Below are positions 46,798 to 56,885 of a DNA stretch of 64,000 bases, in pieces. The DNA lies in NCBI GenBank assembly GCA_016125505.1, contig WGLP01000003.1, positions 248,001-312,000 on the forward strand, in the 5' to 3' direction. The notes under the pieces were generated by a model, which saw only the letters and a list, made by a program, of their open reading frames with translations, was not told where the DNA came from and searched no databases. This stretch comes from Gammaproteobacteria bacterium (GTDB lineage: Bacteria > Pseudomonadota > Gammaproteobacteria > UBA6429 > Thiohalophilaceae). Numbering within the stretch: position 1 is the stretch's first letter; each line of letters starts with the position of its first letter. The translations under genes and the position numbers were made by a program.

Positions 46798-47109
46798 ATG
46801 GCCAAACCCGATCGATATGTAGGTATTCATAAGGACATCAATGGTGGCATGACCTCCATTGGTAAAATCATTCGCGACGCCTGGGTGTTCGAATTGATCC
46901 CGGAAACCCAGACCTGTGAAAATTGGAATCTGGCCGGCATCGATGCCCTGTTACAAAAGGTCAATGCCGAGTGGGATAAATACGGGTGTATGGTTAGCCA
47001 GTTGCCGGAGCCCCTGCGCGAACGCCATGCCCGCATCCACGGTGAAGCCCTGGAGAAGGCACGCGCTGCCGGTTGGAGTGGTGAGACTGAAACCGGTGAT
47101 GAAGACTAA
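46798..47109 (+). CDS. Conserved-looking hypothetical protein (103 residues)
   Basis: A 103-residue soluble protein directly after the cbbLS terminator. It begins AKPDRYVGIHKDINGGM and has a mixed alpha/beta look with conserved-type segments IGKIIRDAWVFELIPE, CENWNLAGIDALL and LRERHARIHGEAL. I do not recognise a family. No ribosome site is evident before the ATG. The last part is Glu/Asp-rich. Its position suggests expression with or next to RuBisCO, but there is no direct evidence for a role in CO2 fixation. Confidence 0.65.
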   Translation: MAKPDRYVGIHKDINGGMTSIGKIIRDAWVFELIPETQTCENWNLAGIDALLQKVNAEWDKYGCMVSQLPEPLRERHARIHGEALEKARAAGWSGETETGDED

Positions 47110-47271
47110 CGTTGCCTGCCAATACAAATACCTGACCACAATCTCCGGATTTCTGCCTGCCAGACTGCACCCGGTCATCGAGATGGCGAATGTCTTCGAT
47201 TCCGGTCCGCCAAAGCAAACTATGACGATGTGAAATGACGCCGCAGCAATTGATAAGGCGCTCGATCTGTC

Positions 47272-48348
47272 TCAGGTCGAGCGCAAATGCGCATAGCGCA
47301 TGATCTCGGCGGGGATATAATCCAGCGGCATGATTTTATCCGCGGCATCCAGGGCGATAGCCTCCTTGGGCATGCCGAATACCACGCAGGATTTTTCGTC
47401 CTGCGCCACCGTCGCCGCCCCGGCGGATTGCATCTCTTTTAATCCACGCGCACCGTCGTCACCCATGCCGGTCATGATGATACCCACTGCGTTCTTACCG
47501 GCGAATTTGGCGACAGATCGAAATAAAACATCCACCGACGGTTTGTGCCGGTTGACCAGCGGCCCGTCCACCACTTCCACGTGATACTGCGCGCCGTTAC
47601 GTTTTATCAGCATGTGCTTGCCGCCGGGTGCGATCAGGGCATGGCCGGGCAGCACACGATCATTGTTGGCGGCCTCCTTGACCCGGATCTCACACAGCGA
47701 ATCCAGGCGCTGCGCAAACGAAGCGGTAAATTTTTCCGGCATGTGCTGAACGATCACAATGCCCGGAGCAGTAGTCGGCAGCGCGGTCAATACCGCCTCC
47801 AGTGCCTGAGTGCCGCCGGTGGACGTGCCGATTGCCACGATATGCTCGGTAGTCTTGGACATGGCATGGGCCGCCGGTTGCAGGATTGCATCCGCACTCA
47901 ATTTGGGTTTCACGGCCTCGGCGACCCTGGGCTTGAGGTTACGGATATTGGCGCGTGCCGCGGCCTTCACCGCGTGCGTAATATCGCTGGCGGCACCCTG
48001 CAGAAAATCCTTCAAACCGATCTTGGGCTTGGTCACGATGCTCACCGCACCAGCGGACAGGGCCTGCATGGTTGTCTCCGCACCTTTCTCGGTCAGCGTC
48101 GAGCAGATCACCACGGGGGTCGGATGCTCTGCCATGATCTTCTTGAGAAAGGTGATCCCGTCCATGCGCGGCATCTCCACGTCCAGTACGATAACGTCCG
48201 GCCAGTTCGCATTCATCCGGTTCAAGGCGAAGATGGGATCCGAGGCGGCGCCCATGACATGGATCTCCGGGTCACGCTTGAGCACATCCTGTAACACCTG
48301 ACGCACCACCGCCGAGTCATCCACCAGCATTACGTTGATTTTTTTCAT
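47272..48348 (-). CDS. cheB: Chemotaxis protein-glutamate methylesterase CheB
   Basis: A 358-residue protein: receiver domain (phosphorylated Asp in [13 protein letters not shown] near 57) and C-terminal methylesterase with catalytic Ser in [11 protein letters not shown], His in [10 protein letters not shown] and Asp in [10 protein letters not shown]. It demethylates and deamidates receptors to reset sensitivity. Start overlaps the cheD stop. Last gene of the chemotaxis operon. Confidence 0.95.
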   Translation of the reverse strand: MKKINVMLVDDSAVVRQVLQDVLKRDPEIHVMGAASDPIFALNRMNANWPDVIVLDVEMPRMDGITFLKKIMAEHPTPVVICSTLTEKGAETTMQALSAGAVSIVTKPKIGLKDFLQGAASDITHAVKAAARANIRNLKPRVAEAVKPKLSADAILQPAAHAMSKTTEHIVAIGTSTGGTQALEAVLTALPTTAPGIVIVQHMPEKFTASFAQRLDSLCEIRVKEAANNDRVLPGHALIAPGGKHMLIKRNGAQYHVEVVDGPLVNRHKPSVDVLFRSVAKFAGKNAVGIIMTGMGDDGARGLKEMQSAGAATVAQDEKSCVVFGMPKEAIALDAADKIMPLDYIPAEIMRYAHLRST

Positions 48349-48863
48349 AGTGGTTTACTCGCACCCGGTTTGTTGTTACCGCGCTGCACCCAGACATCGC
48401 CGTTCCATACTTCCAGAAAAATCTTGCGGTAACAGGCGCCGCCCAGATCCTTGGCCTTGACCTTAAACCCGTGCTGCTTCAACAACTGGCAACCGGCGGC
48501 GATATTATTTTGCGATACATTCGTCCTGGTTGCCGCTTCATCACGACTGTCAAACATATTGCCGCCACCAAAGACCTTGACCTCGTACTCGCCCGGCCTG
48601 CTGCCGGTTTTGCGAATCTCGTTCAGGAATAAATTGACGACCTCGTCCGCATAGTAACCCTGTGTCAGCCGCTGGTTACCGCCGCGCGACGGTAACAGGT
48701 AATGGCACATGCCACCGATCCGTCTTTGTGGGTGCCACATCGTGATGGCAATGCAGGAACCCAGCAAGGTATGGATCCGGGTATGCCCACCACCAAAATA
48801 AAACTCACCGGGGGACAGGTTGATCTCAAGAATCTCCGTTGGCTGTTGCATCGCGGCGTTCAT
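48345..48863 (-). CDS. cheD: Chemoreceptor glutamine deamidase CheD
   Basis: A 172-residue protein. Catalytic Cys lies in [14 protein letters not shown] near residue 32 and His in [13 protein letters not shown] near 53; [11 protein letters not shown] is the third family motif. It deamidates receptor glutamines and can help CheB. Overlaps both cheR and cheB by ATGA, showing coupled translation of cheR-cheD-cheB. Confidence 0.93.
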   Translation of the reverse strand: MNAAMQQPTEILEINLSPGEFYFGGGHTRIHTLLGSCIAITMWHPQRRIGGMCHYLLPSRGGNQRLTQGYYADEVVNLFLNEIRKTGSRPGEYEVKVFGGGNMFDSRDEAATRTNVSQNNIAAGCQLLKQHGFKVKAKDLGGACYRKIFLEVWNGDVWVQRGNNKPGASKPL

Positions 48864-49660
48864 GATTTGCGATAGACTGAGGGCAGTATCACATCGACAT
48901 CCCTGCTGATGCCGTTAAGACTCTCCGAATGCCCCACCATCAGATAGCCTCCCGGTTTGAGTCGTCGCACTACCTGTGCCACCACCTGCTGTTTGGTTTC
49001 GATGTCGAAATAAATTAACACGTTGCGCAGCATAATCAGGTCAAAACCGCCCAGCTGACTGAGGTCCGTCTTGAGATTCGCGTGCCGGAAACTCACCCGG
49101 TCACGCAGCTCCTTGCCAATGAGAAAGGTACCGTCCTGGGTACCGGTGCCCTTCAGGCAATACTTCTTCAAATAGGTATCCGGGATATTCCTGCTGCGCT
49201 CCATAATATAGTGCCCACTGCGCGCCTTTTGCAGCACGCGGGTACTGATATCCGTACCGACGATCTCCCAGCTGGCGGTACGCGCATGTGCGGCCAGCAC
49301 CATGGCCAGCGTATACGCCTCCTCGCCTGAAGAACTGGCGGCGCTCCAGATCCGGCGTGGCCCGTTTAGCCAGTGCGGCAGAATACGCTCGCGCAGAAAA
49401 TCGAAATGTTTGGGCTCACGGAAAAAGAAGGTTTCATTGGTGGTCAGCAGGTCCACCGCCATCTGAAACTCGCCGCGCTTGTCGCTATTCAGCAGCTTGA
49501 AGTATTCGCCAAAGCTGGACAGCCCATAGTGCTTGACGCGCTTGGCAAGCCGTCCGCTCACCAGCGCCTTCTTGGCATCGCTCATATTGATGCCGGCTGT
49601 CTCATAGATCATTTTCTGAAACAGGGCAAACTCGCTGTCCTTTAGTACCAATGCATCCAT
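48860..49660 (-). CDS. cheR: Chemotaxis methyltransferase CheR
   Basis: A 266-residue SAM-dependent enzyme methylating receptor glutamates. The helical N-domain (residues 1-75) precedes the SAM-binding domain with TTNETFFFREPKHFDFL, SAASSSGEEAYTLAMV, EIVGTDISTRVLQKAR and FDLIMLRNVLIYFD. The start MDALVLKDSEF at 49660 is chosen because the longer frame would run into cheW. Confidence 0.94.
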   Translation of the reverse strand: MDALVLKDSEFALFQKMIYETAGINMSDAKKALVSGRLAKRVKHYGLSSFGEYFKLLNSDKRGEFQMAVDLLTTNETFFFREPKHFDFLRERILPHWLNGPRRIWSAASSSGEEAYTLAMVLAAHARTASWEIVGTDISTRVLQKARSGHYIMERSRNIPDTYLKKYCLKGTGTQDGTFLIGKELRDRVSFRHANLKTDLSQLGGFDLIMLRNVLIYFDIETKQQVVAQVVRRLKPGGYLMVGHSESLNGISRDVDVILPSVYRKS

Positions 49661-49712
49661 TACCGGCTCGTGTGCAGACTGCTGTTTCAACTGACAGATA
49701 TTCAACAGGGTG

Positions 49713-50252
49713 TCAGCGCGCCCCTGCTTCTTCGCTGACCTGGCTGACCATGGCCAACTCATCCACCGACAGGACTTTATTGACATTCAGGATGATCACG
49801 AACTTGCCGTTGACCTTGCCCATGCTGGCAATGAAATCGGCGCGGATCCGCGCACCGAAGGCCGGCGCCGGCTCGATCTCCTCGTCGGGGATCTCCAGCA
49901 CCTCGGATACGGCATCGACCACCACGCCGATATCCTGATGACCTTCCTCAGTCGTCACTTCGATAATCACGATACAGGTGCGTTTGGTGATCTCGCTCTG
50001 CTGACCGCCGAAACGGGCACCCAGGTCGATCACCGGGACCACGGCGCCACGCAGGTTGATCACACCGCGAATGAAACCGGGCATCATGGGCACCGGCGTC
50101 AACTGACCGAACTCAAGTATCTCCTTGATATTGAGGATGCCGATGGCAAACATCTCCTTGCCGAGACTGAAGGTCAGGTATTGGCTCTCTTCGCCCTGCG
50201 TTTCCACATCCTGAGCCGGCGTAAGCGACTTGCTGCTAACAGGTAGACTCAT
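49713..50252 (-). CDS. cheW: Chemotaxis adaptor CheW
   Basis: A 179-residue adaptor coupling receptors to CheA. LTFSLGKEMFAIGILNIKEILEF, PGFIRGVINLRGAVVPVIDLGARFG and VVVDAVSEVLEIPDEEIEPAP are diagnostic. Ribosome site TAGGAGA. Located between the MCP and cheR. Confidence 0.95.
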   Translation of the reverse strand: MSLPVSSKSLTPAQDVETQGEESQYLTFSLGKEMFAIGILNIKEILEFGQLTPVPMMPGFIRGVINLRGAVVPVIDLGARFGGQQSEITKRTCIVIIEVTTEEGHQDIGVVVDAVSEVLEIPDEEIEPAPAFGARIRADFIASMGKVNGKFVIILNVNKVLSVDELAMVSQVSEEAGAR

Positions 50253-50261
50253 GGCCTTCTC

Positions 50262-51896
50262 CTAAAATCTCACGAACTCTTTCTCTTCATCGATCGGCCT
50301 GGTGCCGAAACGCGGATCCGGTTCGCCCATCTGCTTGGGTGTAACCGTCTTCTTCGCGATCACCTTCTGCAGATTGGTATCCATCTCCACCTTGAAGAAA
50401 CTCATGAGCTGCTGCAATTGCTCCGCCTGGCTGCTCATCTCCTCTGCCGTCGCGGCCAGCTCTTCCGATGACGAGGCACTCTGCTGGGTCACCTTGTTGA
50501 GCTGTTCCATGGCATTGTTGATCTGTGCGGCGCCGGAGGACTGCTCTTCCGATGCGGCGCTGATCTCCTGCACCAGGTCGGAGGTCTTCTTGATCGACGG
50601 CACGATCTCATCCAGCAGCTTGCCCGCCTTTTCGGCCAGGCCCACGCTGCCTTGCGCCACTTCGCCGATTTCCTGGGCGGCAACCTGCGAGCGTTCGGCC
50701 AGCTTGCGCACCTCCGCCGCCACGACGGCAAAGCCCTTGCCGTGTTCACCGGCACGCGCGGCCTCGATCGCGGCATTCAGCGCCAACAGATTCGTCTGGT
50801 ATGCGATGTCATCGATAATGCTGATCTTCTCGGCAATGGATTTCATCGCCTCGACGGTTTCGCGCACGGCGTCACCACCTTCATCCGCCTCTTTCGCCGC
50901 CTTGGCCGCCATGCCGTCGGTGACCCTGGCGTTTTCGGTGTTCTGGTTGATCGACGCGGACATCTGCTCGACCGACGCGGAGGTCTCCTCCACACTCGCG
51001 GCCTGCTCACTGGTGCCCTGACTCATGCTTTGCGCCGTGGCCGATACCTCTTCCGACGCGGATGACAGGGCGGTAGCCGCGCCCCGAACTTCGCCAATCA
51101 CCTGGCCCAGCTTCTCGACCATCGTCTTCATTGCAGTCATCAACTGGCCGGTCTCATCGGTGCTGTCGACGACGATACGGGTCGTCAGATCACCTTCGGC
51201 CAGTTGATTGGCCACATTGACCGCTGCATTCAGCGGCCTGGTAATGGCGCGGGAGATGAAAAAGCCGAGCAGGACGCCAATCAACACGCCGCCAATCGCA
51301 AAGCTCACCATCAAGGTGCGGCTCTCGTCGTAGAGTTTATTCGAAGAGATCGCCGCCTGTTCCGCGTCTTTCTCCTTGATCTGCACGAGTTCATGCAGAT
51401 TCTCGTCAACGGAATTGGCAACGTCGCGAACCGTATGTTGCACATACTCGGTGGATTTCAGATTTTCCGCCAGGTGTTCGGCGTTAATCATGGCCTCCGC
51501 CTGCTTGATGTCTTCCTGATACCGCGCCAGCTCCTTGGTGAGTTGTTCGAACATCTGCTGCGACTTGCCCGAGTTGAAAAGTTTTCTCGCCTTTTCGATA
51601 TCTTCCTGGACCTGCGGCAGCCGCTTGTTGATGTTGTCCATGTGATGGTTGCGCTCGTCCTGCGTACTGGACAGGATCGCATTACTCAGGCTGCGCCCGA
51701 TCGAGACGATGCCGACGTTCGCCTGCTTAATGTAGGAAACACCGAGCAATTCCCGCTGATACAGATCATCCGCGGCGTCATTCAGTTTCTTCATGTTGGC
51801 GACACCGACATAGCCGACAACGCCGGTGATGATCGACACGAACAAGAATGCCGATATCAGTTTTACGCCGATTTTGAGATTTTTTAACATTGTCAT
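50262..51896 (-). CDS. Methyl-accepting chemotaxis protein
   Basis: A 544-residue receptor. First membrane helix residues 10-30, periplasmic four-helix-bundle sensor (about 35-190), second helix (about 192-212), HAMP (213-265), then the signalling domain with the conserved tip [33 protein letters not shown]. Likely methylation segments flank it. No C-terminal CheR-tethering pentapeptide is seen. ATG at 51896 follows AGGAGAAATGA. Ligand unknown. Confidence 0.94.
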   Translation of the reverse strand: MTMLKNLKIGVKLISAFLFVSIITGVVGYVGVANMKKLNDAADDLYQRELLGVSYIKQANVGIVSIGRSLSNAILSSTQDERNHHMDNINKRLPQVQEDIEKARKLFNSGKSQQMFEQLTKELARYQEDIKQAEAMINAEHLAENLKSTEYVQHTVRDVANSVDENLHELVQIKEKDAEQAAISSNKLYDESRTLMVSFAIGGVLIGVLLGFFISRAITRPLNAAVNVANQLAEGDLTTRIVVDSTDETGQLMTAMKTMVEKLGQVIGEVRGAATALSSASEEVSATAQSMSQGTSEQAASVEETSASVEQMSASINQNTENARVTDGMAAKAAKEADEGGDAVRETVEAMKSIAEKISIIDDIAYQTNLLALNAAIEAARAGEHGKGFAVVAAEVRKLAERSQVAAQEIGEVAQGSVGLAEKAGKLLDEIVPSIKKTSDLVQEISAASEEQSSGAAQINNAMEQLNKVTQQSASSSEELAATAEEMSSQAEQLQQLMSFFKVEMDTNLQKVIAKKTVTPKQMGEPDPRFGTRPIDEEKEFVRF

Positions 51897-51931
51897 TTCA
51901 TTTCTCCTGAACTCAATGCTTTCAATTAACA

Positions 51932-54139
51932 TCAGGCTGCGGAATTGACCGCCCGATTTTCCATTGCCGATACTTCCTGCACCAGACCGGGCACGTCGAG
52001 GATTAAGGCCACCTCGCCATTTCCCAGAATGGTCGAACCACTGATACCCTTTACACGGCTGAATATGCGACCCAGGGGTTTAATCACCGTCTGGAATTCG
52101 CCCAGCAACTGGTCCACCACCAGACCCGCCTTGTTACCGCCATAGTGAACGACGACCACGCTCTCCCGCCGCGACGGACGGCCGCCGACCTTGAATAATT
52201 CGCGCAGACGGATAAACGGCAGTACCTCGCCGCGCAGGTTAACGTAATCACGCTGTGCGGTATGTTCGCGTTCGATGTCGCTCAACTCGATGCACTCCAG
52301 CACCATGTCGAGCGGGATCACGAAGGCGGACTTGTCGACGCCAACCTGGAAACCATCGATGATGGCAAGCGTTAAAGGCATGCGCACACGGAAAGTCGTG
52401 CCGACGTTGGGCTGACTGTCCAGCTCCACCATGCCGCGCAGTGCCTCGATATTGCGTCGCACCACATCCATGCCGACGCCGCGTCCGGACAGATTGGTTA
52501 CCGATTCCGCCGTCGAGAACCCGGGTTCGAAGATCAGGTTGTGGATCTCCTGATCATCGAGCTGGGCGTTCTCCTGCACCAGGCCCTTCTCGATCGCTTT
52601 GCGCAGAATGCGGTCGCGATTGAGCCCGGCACCATCGTCCGACACTTCGATCACGATACTGCCGGAATCGTGATAGGCATTGAGTCGCAGGGTCCCGGCC
52701 GCGGGCTTGCCGTTCTTGAGCCTGACCTCCGCCGCTTCGATACCGTGGTCCATGGAATTGCGTACCAGGTGCATCAGCGGGTCACCGATCTTCTCTATCA
52801 CGGTTTTGTCCAGTTCCGTCTCCGCGCCGGTAATGACCAGATTGATTTCCTTGTTCAACTCGCGGGAGACATCGCGCACCACGCGCTGGAAGCGGTTAAA
52901 GGTGTCGCCGATCTGCACCATGCGCAGTCGCAGGGCCGAGTCACGCACCTCCTCCACCAGCCGATTGAGAGTCGACACCGATTCGATCAGGGCACCATCA
53001 CCGGATGCGTGTGCATTCAGTGCCGAGCCCGCGCCGGCAATCACCATTTCACCGATAAGATTAATCAGCTGATCGAGTTTTTCCGCATCGACACGGATAC
53101 TTTTGGCACTCACACTGGTGCGCAGCCGCTGCTGTTTCTCGGCCGCGGCCTCCACCACCTCGCGATGCACCATCTGTTCCTGCACCAGCACTTCGCCGAT
53201 AGGCAGTTTTGACTGTTCCTGTGCGCCGGCGGCTTCCGTCTCCGGTGCATTCTGGATGGCCAGCGCCTGTGCCAGCTCCTGCTCCGTCAACGCCTTACCC
53301 TTGACAAGGATCTCGCCGATCTTCATGTCCGGCATGTCGACTTCCTGAATAAACTCGACATACCTCTGGATGCTGGCCTGCGGCGGCAGGATGCGTAACT
53401 GACAGTCTTCACGCACGAATTCAAACGTGCTTTCGATTTCGTCCTTGGTCGTCTCCGCCGCCAGGTCGATCTCAAAGCCGAGATAACACCCTTCGGGATC
53501 GAGTTCGGAAAGTTTGACCAGACCATCACTGATCGTTGTCACATGCACCAATTCACCCAAGCGCGCCAAATAGCGGATAAAAGACAACGGGTCCATCCCC
53601 TGCCGCAACACATCCGGTCCGAATCGCAGCGAGATGTGCCAGTTATCACTCGCCACCACCGCGCCATCGCGCTTGATCACCGTTTCCTTTTCTACCAGGG
53701 GCCTGGCTGCAGCACGCTGAGTCTGTTCAGCACCCGCAGGCGCAGCGAGATAGCGCTGCAGACTTCCCAGGAGCTTTTCGCCCTCCGCCACCACATCGGG
53801 CCCGGGTGCCGTCTCCGCGACGGCGAGGTCTACCAGCGTCCCGATATAGTCACGGCATACAAGCAGGACGGCGATGAGTTCCGGGTCGATCTGCAATTCA
53901 CCGTTGCGTACCTTATCCAGGACATTCTCGACAACATGGGTAAACGCCACGACCCGATCAAAACCAAACACACCACCGGTACCCTTGATGGTGTGGGCAG
54001 CGCGAAAGATCGCATTAATCAGATCCTGATTGCCGGCATCACGCTCGAGTTCGAGCAGTGCGGATTCCATCTCCGCCAGAAGCTCCGTGCTCTCCTGGAC
54101 GAACACCGATTTTGCGCCATCAATATTCATATCTGTCAT
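51932..54139 (-). CDS. cheA: Chemotaxis histidine kinase CheA with tandem MshEN-like repeats
   Basis: A 735-residue kinase. P1 with phospho-accepting His in [12 protein letters not shown] near 49; a P2-like region; dimerisation P3 ([22 protein letters not shown] near 350); P4 ATPase ([48 protein letters not shown]); P5 CheW-like end. Between P2 and P3, residues about 273-335, are two copies of IGEILV...LT..EL..AL..Q, like the nucleotide-binding repeats of GspE/MshE N-domains, here of unknown activity. Confidence 0.94.
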   Translation of the reverse strand: MTDMNIDGAKSVFVQESTELLAEMESALLELERDAGNQDLINAIFRAAHTIKGTGGVFGFDRVVAFTHVVENVLDKVRNGELQIDPELIAVLLVCRDYIGTLVDLAVAETAPGPDVVAEGEKLLGSLQRYLAAPAGAEQTQRAAARPLVEKETVIKRDGAVVASDNWHISLRFGPDVLRQGMDPLSFIRYLARLGELVHVTTISDGLVKLSELDPEGCYLGFEIDLAAETTKDEIESTFEFVREDCQLRILPPQASIQRYVEFIQEVDMPDMKIGEILVKGKALTEQELAQALAIQNAPETEAAGAQEQSKLPIGEVLVQEQMVHREVVEAAAEKQQRLRTSVSAKSIRVDAEKLDQLINLIGEMVIAGAGSALNAHASGDGALIESVSTLNRLVEEVRDSALRLRMVQIGDTFNRFQRVVRDVSRELNKEINLVITGAETELDKTVIEKIGDPLMHLVRNSMDHGIEAAEVRLKNGKPAAGTLRLNAYHDSGSIVIEVSDDGAGLNRDRILRKAIEKGLVQENAQLDDQEIHNLIFEPGFSTAESVTNLSGRGVGMDVVRRNIEALRGMVELDSQPNVGTTFRVRMPLTLAIIDGFQVGVDKSAFVIPLDMVLECIELSDIEREHTAQRDYVNLRGEVLPFIRLRELFKVGGRPSRRESVVVVHYGGNKAGLVVDQLLGEFQTVIKPLGRIFSRVKGISGSTILGNGEVALILDVPGLVQEVSAMENRAVNSAA

Positions 54140-54144
54140 CCCGT

Positions 54145-54465
54145 TCAGGACGTTGCCTGTTTGCTCAAGACCAGCGGGTCACCGAATTCGTGCGCCACAT
54201 TCAATAACTCAAACACGTCAACCACGGCCTCGCTGTGCATGGTCAGGGTCACGCTCTTTCCTTCGGCGACGGCTTCCCGCTTCAGCGCCAGCAACAACTG
54301 CAAACCGGCGGTATCGATCTCGGTCACGTGGCGCAGGTCGATCTCCAGCGATTCGCACGCCGCCAGCTGCGTCTTGAATTTTTCATGGATCTCGCCAGCC
54401 TGGTAAATCGTCATTTCACCCTCCGGCGTGATCCTGCAGTGATTACCTTGTTTCTTTACTTTCAT
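54145..54465 (-). CDS. STAS domain protein
   Basis: A 106-residue single STAS domain (sulfate transporter/anti-sigma antagonist fold). LEIDLRHVTEIDTAGLQLLLALKREA carries the usual Asp-Thr position, where SpoIIAA has the phosphorylated Ser. In this chemotaxis operon it lies between cheY and cheA; similar STAS genes accompany non-enteric che clusters, where they may act as scaffolds or phospho-switches. Confidence 0.88.
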   Translation of the reverse strand: MKVKKQGNHCRITPEGEMTIYQAGEIHEKFKTQLAACESLEIDLRHVTEIDTAGLQLLLALKREAVAEGKSVTLTMHSEAVVDVFELLNVAHEFGDPLVLSKQATS

Positions 54466-54481
54466 CGCCAGCTTCCGCGCT

Positions 54482-54850
54482 TCACGGCATAATCAGTTTC
54501 GAGACGGCATTGAGCATCTGGTCCGGTTTGAATGGCTTGACCACCCACGCCTTCACGCCGGCCTCTTTGCCGGCCTGTTTCTTGCCATCATCCGATTCCG
54601 TTGTAAGCATGATGATGGGCGTGAATTTGTATTGCGCCATTTGCTTGATCTCCTTGACCATATCGATGCCGCTCATCACCGGCATATTCACGTCGCTGAT
54701 AATGAGATTGATCTTTTTTCCGTCGAGCTTGCTGATCGCGTCCTTGCCATCACAGGCCTCGATGACGTCGTAACCCGCGCCTTTCAATGTGATATTGACC
54801 ACCTGCCGCAGTGAAGGGGAGTCATCCACGATCATGATTGTTTTAGCCAT
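54482..54850 (-). CDS. cheY: CheY-like response regulator
   Basis: A 122-residue single receiver domain: acidic pair MIVDDSPSLRQ, phosphorylated Asp in LIISDVNMPVMSGID near 53, Thr in IMLTTES and Lys in WVVKPFKPDQM. Length and location fit CheY, although it could serve the STAS partner rather than a flagellar motor. Confidence 0.9.
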   Translation of the reverse strand: MAKTIMIVDDSPSLRQVVNITLKGAGYDVIEACDGKDAISKLDGKKINLIISDVNMPVMSGIDMVKEIKQMAQYKFTPIIMLTTESDDGKKQAGKEAGVKAWVVKPFKPDQMLNAVSKLIMP

Positions 54851-54861
54851 ACCGCCTCCTG

Positions 54862-56088
54862 TTAGAAAAATGTTATTTCGTCTTCCGCCGCAGACTGCGC
54901 GCCGCTATTGGCGTGCGCATAGTGCTGTTCCACCATGGTGTATTCCTTGCGCATGGCTGACATCACCTGCTCCGCATCAAAATTCAGCGAACTGCCTGTA
55001 GCATCAGCAGACGCCACGGCATCCTGTATATACGTATCCAGAAAATCGAAGTTACGGCATGACGCATCCAGCATCTGGGTCACCCGGTCCTGGAACTGGA
55101 GCGATACCAGGATTGTGTGGATCTCCTGGCCGATCTCGACGCCTTCCTGTTGCAGTACTTCAGATGAGTTCGCCAGGTGTTGAATCAGGCCGCGAAATCT
55201 TTCCAGCACCTTGTGAATGTTTGTCCCGGACAGTTCGGTCGCCCGGCTTTCGTTCTTGGCGGTGGATTCCGCCGTCGACAGGGTGTTATCCATCGCCTCC
55301 AGAATCAGGCCGACTTTCTCACCGATGTGTTTGCCGCTCTTGCCCGACGCGATGGAAAGCTGACGCACCTCATCGGCCACTACCGCGAATCCCCAGCCGT
55401 GTTCACCGGCACGCGCCGCCTCGATCGAGGCATTCAGCGCCAGCAGGTTTGTCTGGGATGCCAGCTTGCTGACCTCTTCCGACATCGTTTTCAGTTCGGA
55501 CATATAACCGGAGAGCCGACGCACATTCTCCAGCATTGCCTGTTTTTCCTTCAGCGCATCGGTCAGGGTTCTCACCACAACCAGCAGATCTTTTTCACTG
55601 ATATCGAATATTTGCTGTATGTCCTGTGCATGTTCGCCGGACTCGTCATGCAGGGGCTGCTTTGACACGGCCACCGCCGTACGCAATTTTTCTTCCAGGC
55701 GTGAAAACCGATCGCAGAGATTGGTGATCTCGTCCTCCGTGAGTTTTTTCGCGTGCGTCACCTGATTCTTCCAGACAGCGAGTACCTCCCCCAGCAAGTG
55801 ACTCAAATCCGCCAGCGGGCGCGCCTGCACCTCCAGTCCTGCCGCATCCCGTTCTTCACCTGCGGGCGCGGCCTCTGCCCTGGTCATGCCCAGAAACCTA
55901 AGCGTACCGACACCAATGACCAGCGACCCGGCACTCAGCACAGACGCCAGCATTAACAGAGGGGGGTGTTGCAGCAGGATCAATGCCGCAGCGATGGCGC
56001 TGACGAAGATGACATTGACCATCACACCGTACCTGCCATAGCCGTGGGCTAATACGGAGGTGTTTGAACCAGGTCTGTCGATGTGCAT
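54862..56088 (-). CDS. Short MCP-like transducer
   Basis: A 408-residue protein. Two close membrane helices (about residues 23-40 and 45-66) with almost no periplasmic sensor, a coiled-coil stretch, and a shortened MCP signalling domain around [36 protein letters not shown] near 215-250. The C-terminus ends in acidic-EITFF, a tail of a type often found on chemotaxis scaffold proteins. No HAMP. It heads the chemotaxis operon; probably senses an internal or membrane signal. Confidence 0.85.
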   Translation of the reverse strand: MHIDRPGSNTSVLAHGYGRYGVMVNVIFVSAIAAALILLQHPPLLMLASVLSAGSLVIGVGTLRFLGMTRAEAAPAGEERDAAGLEVQARPLADLSHLLGEVLAVWKNQVTHAKKLTEDEITNLCDRFSRLEEKLRTAVAVSKQPLHDESGEHAQDIQQIFDISEKDLLVVVRTLTDALKEKQAMLENVRRLSGYMSELKTMSEEVSKLASQTNLLALNASIEAARAGEHGWGFAVVADEVRQLSIASGKSGKHIGEKVGLILEAMDNTLSTAESTAKNESRATELSGTNIHKVLERFRGLIQHLANSSEVLQQEGVEIGQEIHTILVSLQFQDRVTQMLDASCRNFDFLDTYIQDAVASADATGSSLNFDAEQVMSAMRKEYTMVEQHYAHANSGAQSAAEDEITFF

Positions 56089-56254
56089 GAATCCGTTTCC
56101 AGTCTGTTATACCTTCTCTGGTTTTATCGACGACGGAAACGGCGGATAGATAGGCGATTTACTGAAACTTGTGTAAGTCTCACTCCGATAATCTTGTCGG
56201 TGTTTGTCCTACAAGATAAGTAGGAGACTGGTTCCCTTCATGGCCTGGAGGACA

Positions 56255-56881
56255 TCATACGAGCTGATGTTTGACCGCATACTGCGTGATATCCGCGTTA
56301 TGTTTCAGGTTCATTTTACTCAGTATCCGGGTACGGTAAGTACTGACGGTCTTCACGCTTAACGACAGTTCCAGCCCGATCTCCGAGACAGTGTTGCCGG
56401 AGGCGATCAGTTTGAATATTTCAAATTCGCGATCCGTCAGCAGGCTATGCGGCTGCGCACTGCCGCCGGCCTGAATATCCTTGGCCAGCTGCTCCGCCAG
56501 TTCCGGGCTGACATAGCGTCCGCCATTGGCGACCTTCATGATCGCATCCAGCAGATTCTCGGGTGCCATTTCCTTGGTCATATACCCGGACGCACCAGCC
56601 TTCAGCGCCCGGATCGCGTATTGATCCTCGGGATACATGCTGAGCACCAGTACCGGAATCTGCCGGTTGTTCGAACGCAACTGTTTCAGAATCTCGATGC
56701 CGTTTTTCGCCGGCAGATTGATATCCAACAGCATCAGATCCCAGTCGTGCTGCGCAAGTTGTTTGAATGCCTCGCTCGCGGAAGCGGCCTCGCCAAATTC
56801 GAAGTCCGACCGGTCCTCCATCAGGATCTGTTTCAGGCCAACCCGAACAATGGCATGATCATCGACAATCAGAATGCGCAC
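56255..56881 (-). CDS. NarL/UvrY-type response regulator
   Basis: A 208-residue regulator: receiver (VRILIVDDHAIVRVG, Asp in LMLLDINLPAKNGIE, Lys in GYMTKEMAPENL) plus LuxR-type helix-turn-helix (LLTDREFEIFKLIASGNTVS, SLSVKTVSTYRTRIL). I take the GTG at 56881, five bases beyond the kinase stop; the frame is open further upstream inside the kinase gene. Partner of the kinase at 56886-59801. Confidence 0.9.
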   Translation of the reverse strand: MRILIVDDHAIVRVGLKQILMEDRSDFEFGEAASASEAFKQLAQHDWDLMLLDINLPAKNGIEILKQLRSNNRQIPVLVLSMYPEDQYAIRALKAGASGYMTKEMAPENLLDAIMKVANGGRYVSPELAEQLAKDIQAGGSAQPHSLLTDREFEIFKLIASGNTVSEIGLELSLSVKTVSTYRTRILSKMNLKHNADITQYAVKHQLV

Positions 56882-56885
56882 GTCG

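Noticed and set aside
47258-47284. GCGCTCGA/TCGAGCGC inverted repeat at the end of cheB
   Set aside because: An 8-bp stem with an 11-base loop but no T-tract on either side; part of it is coding, so I do not call it a terminator.
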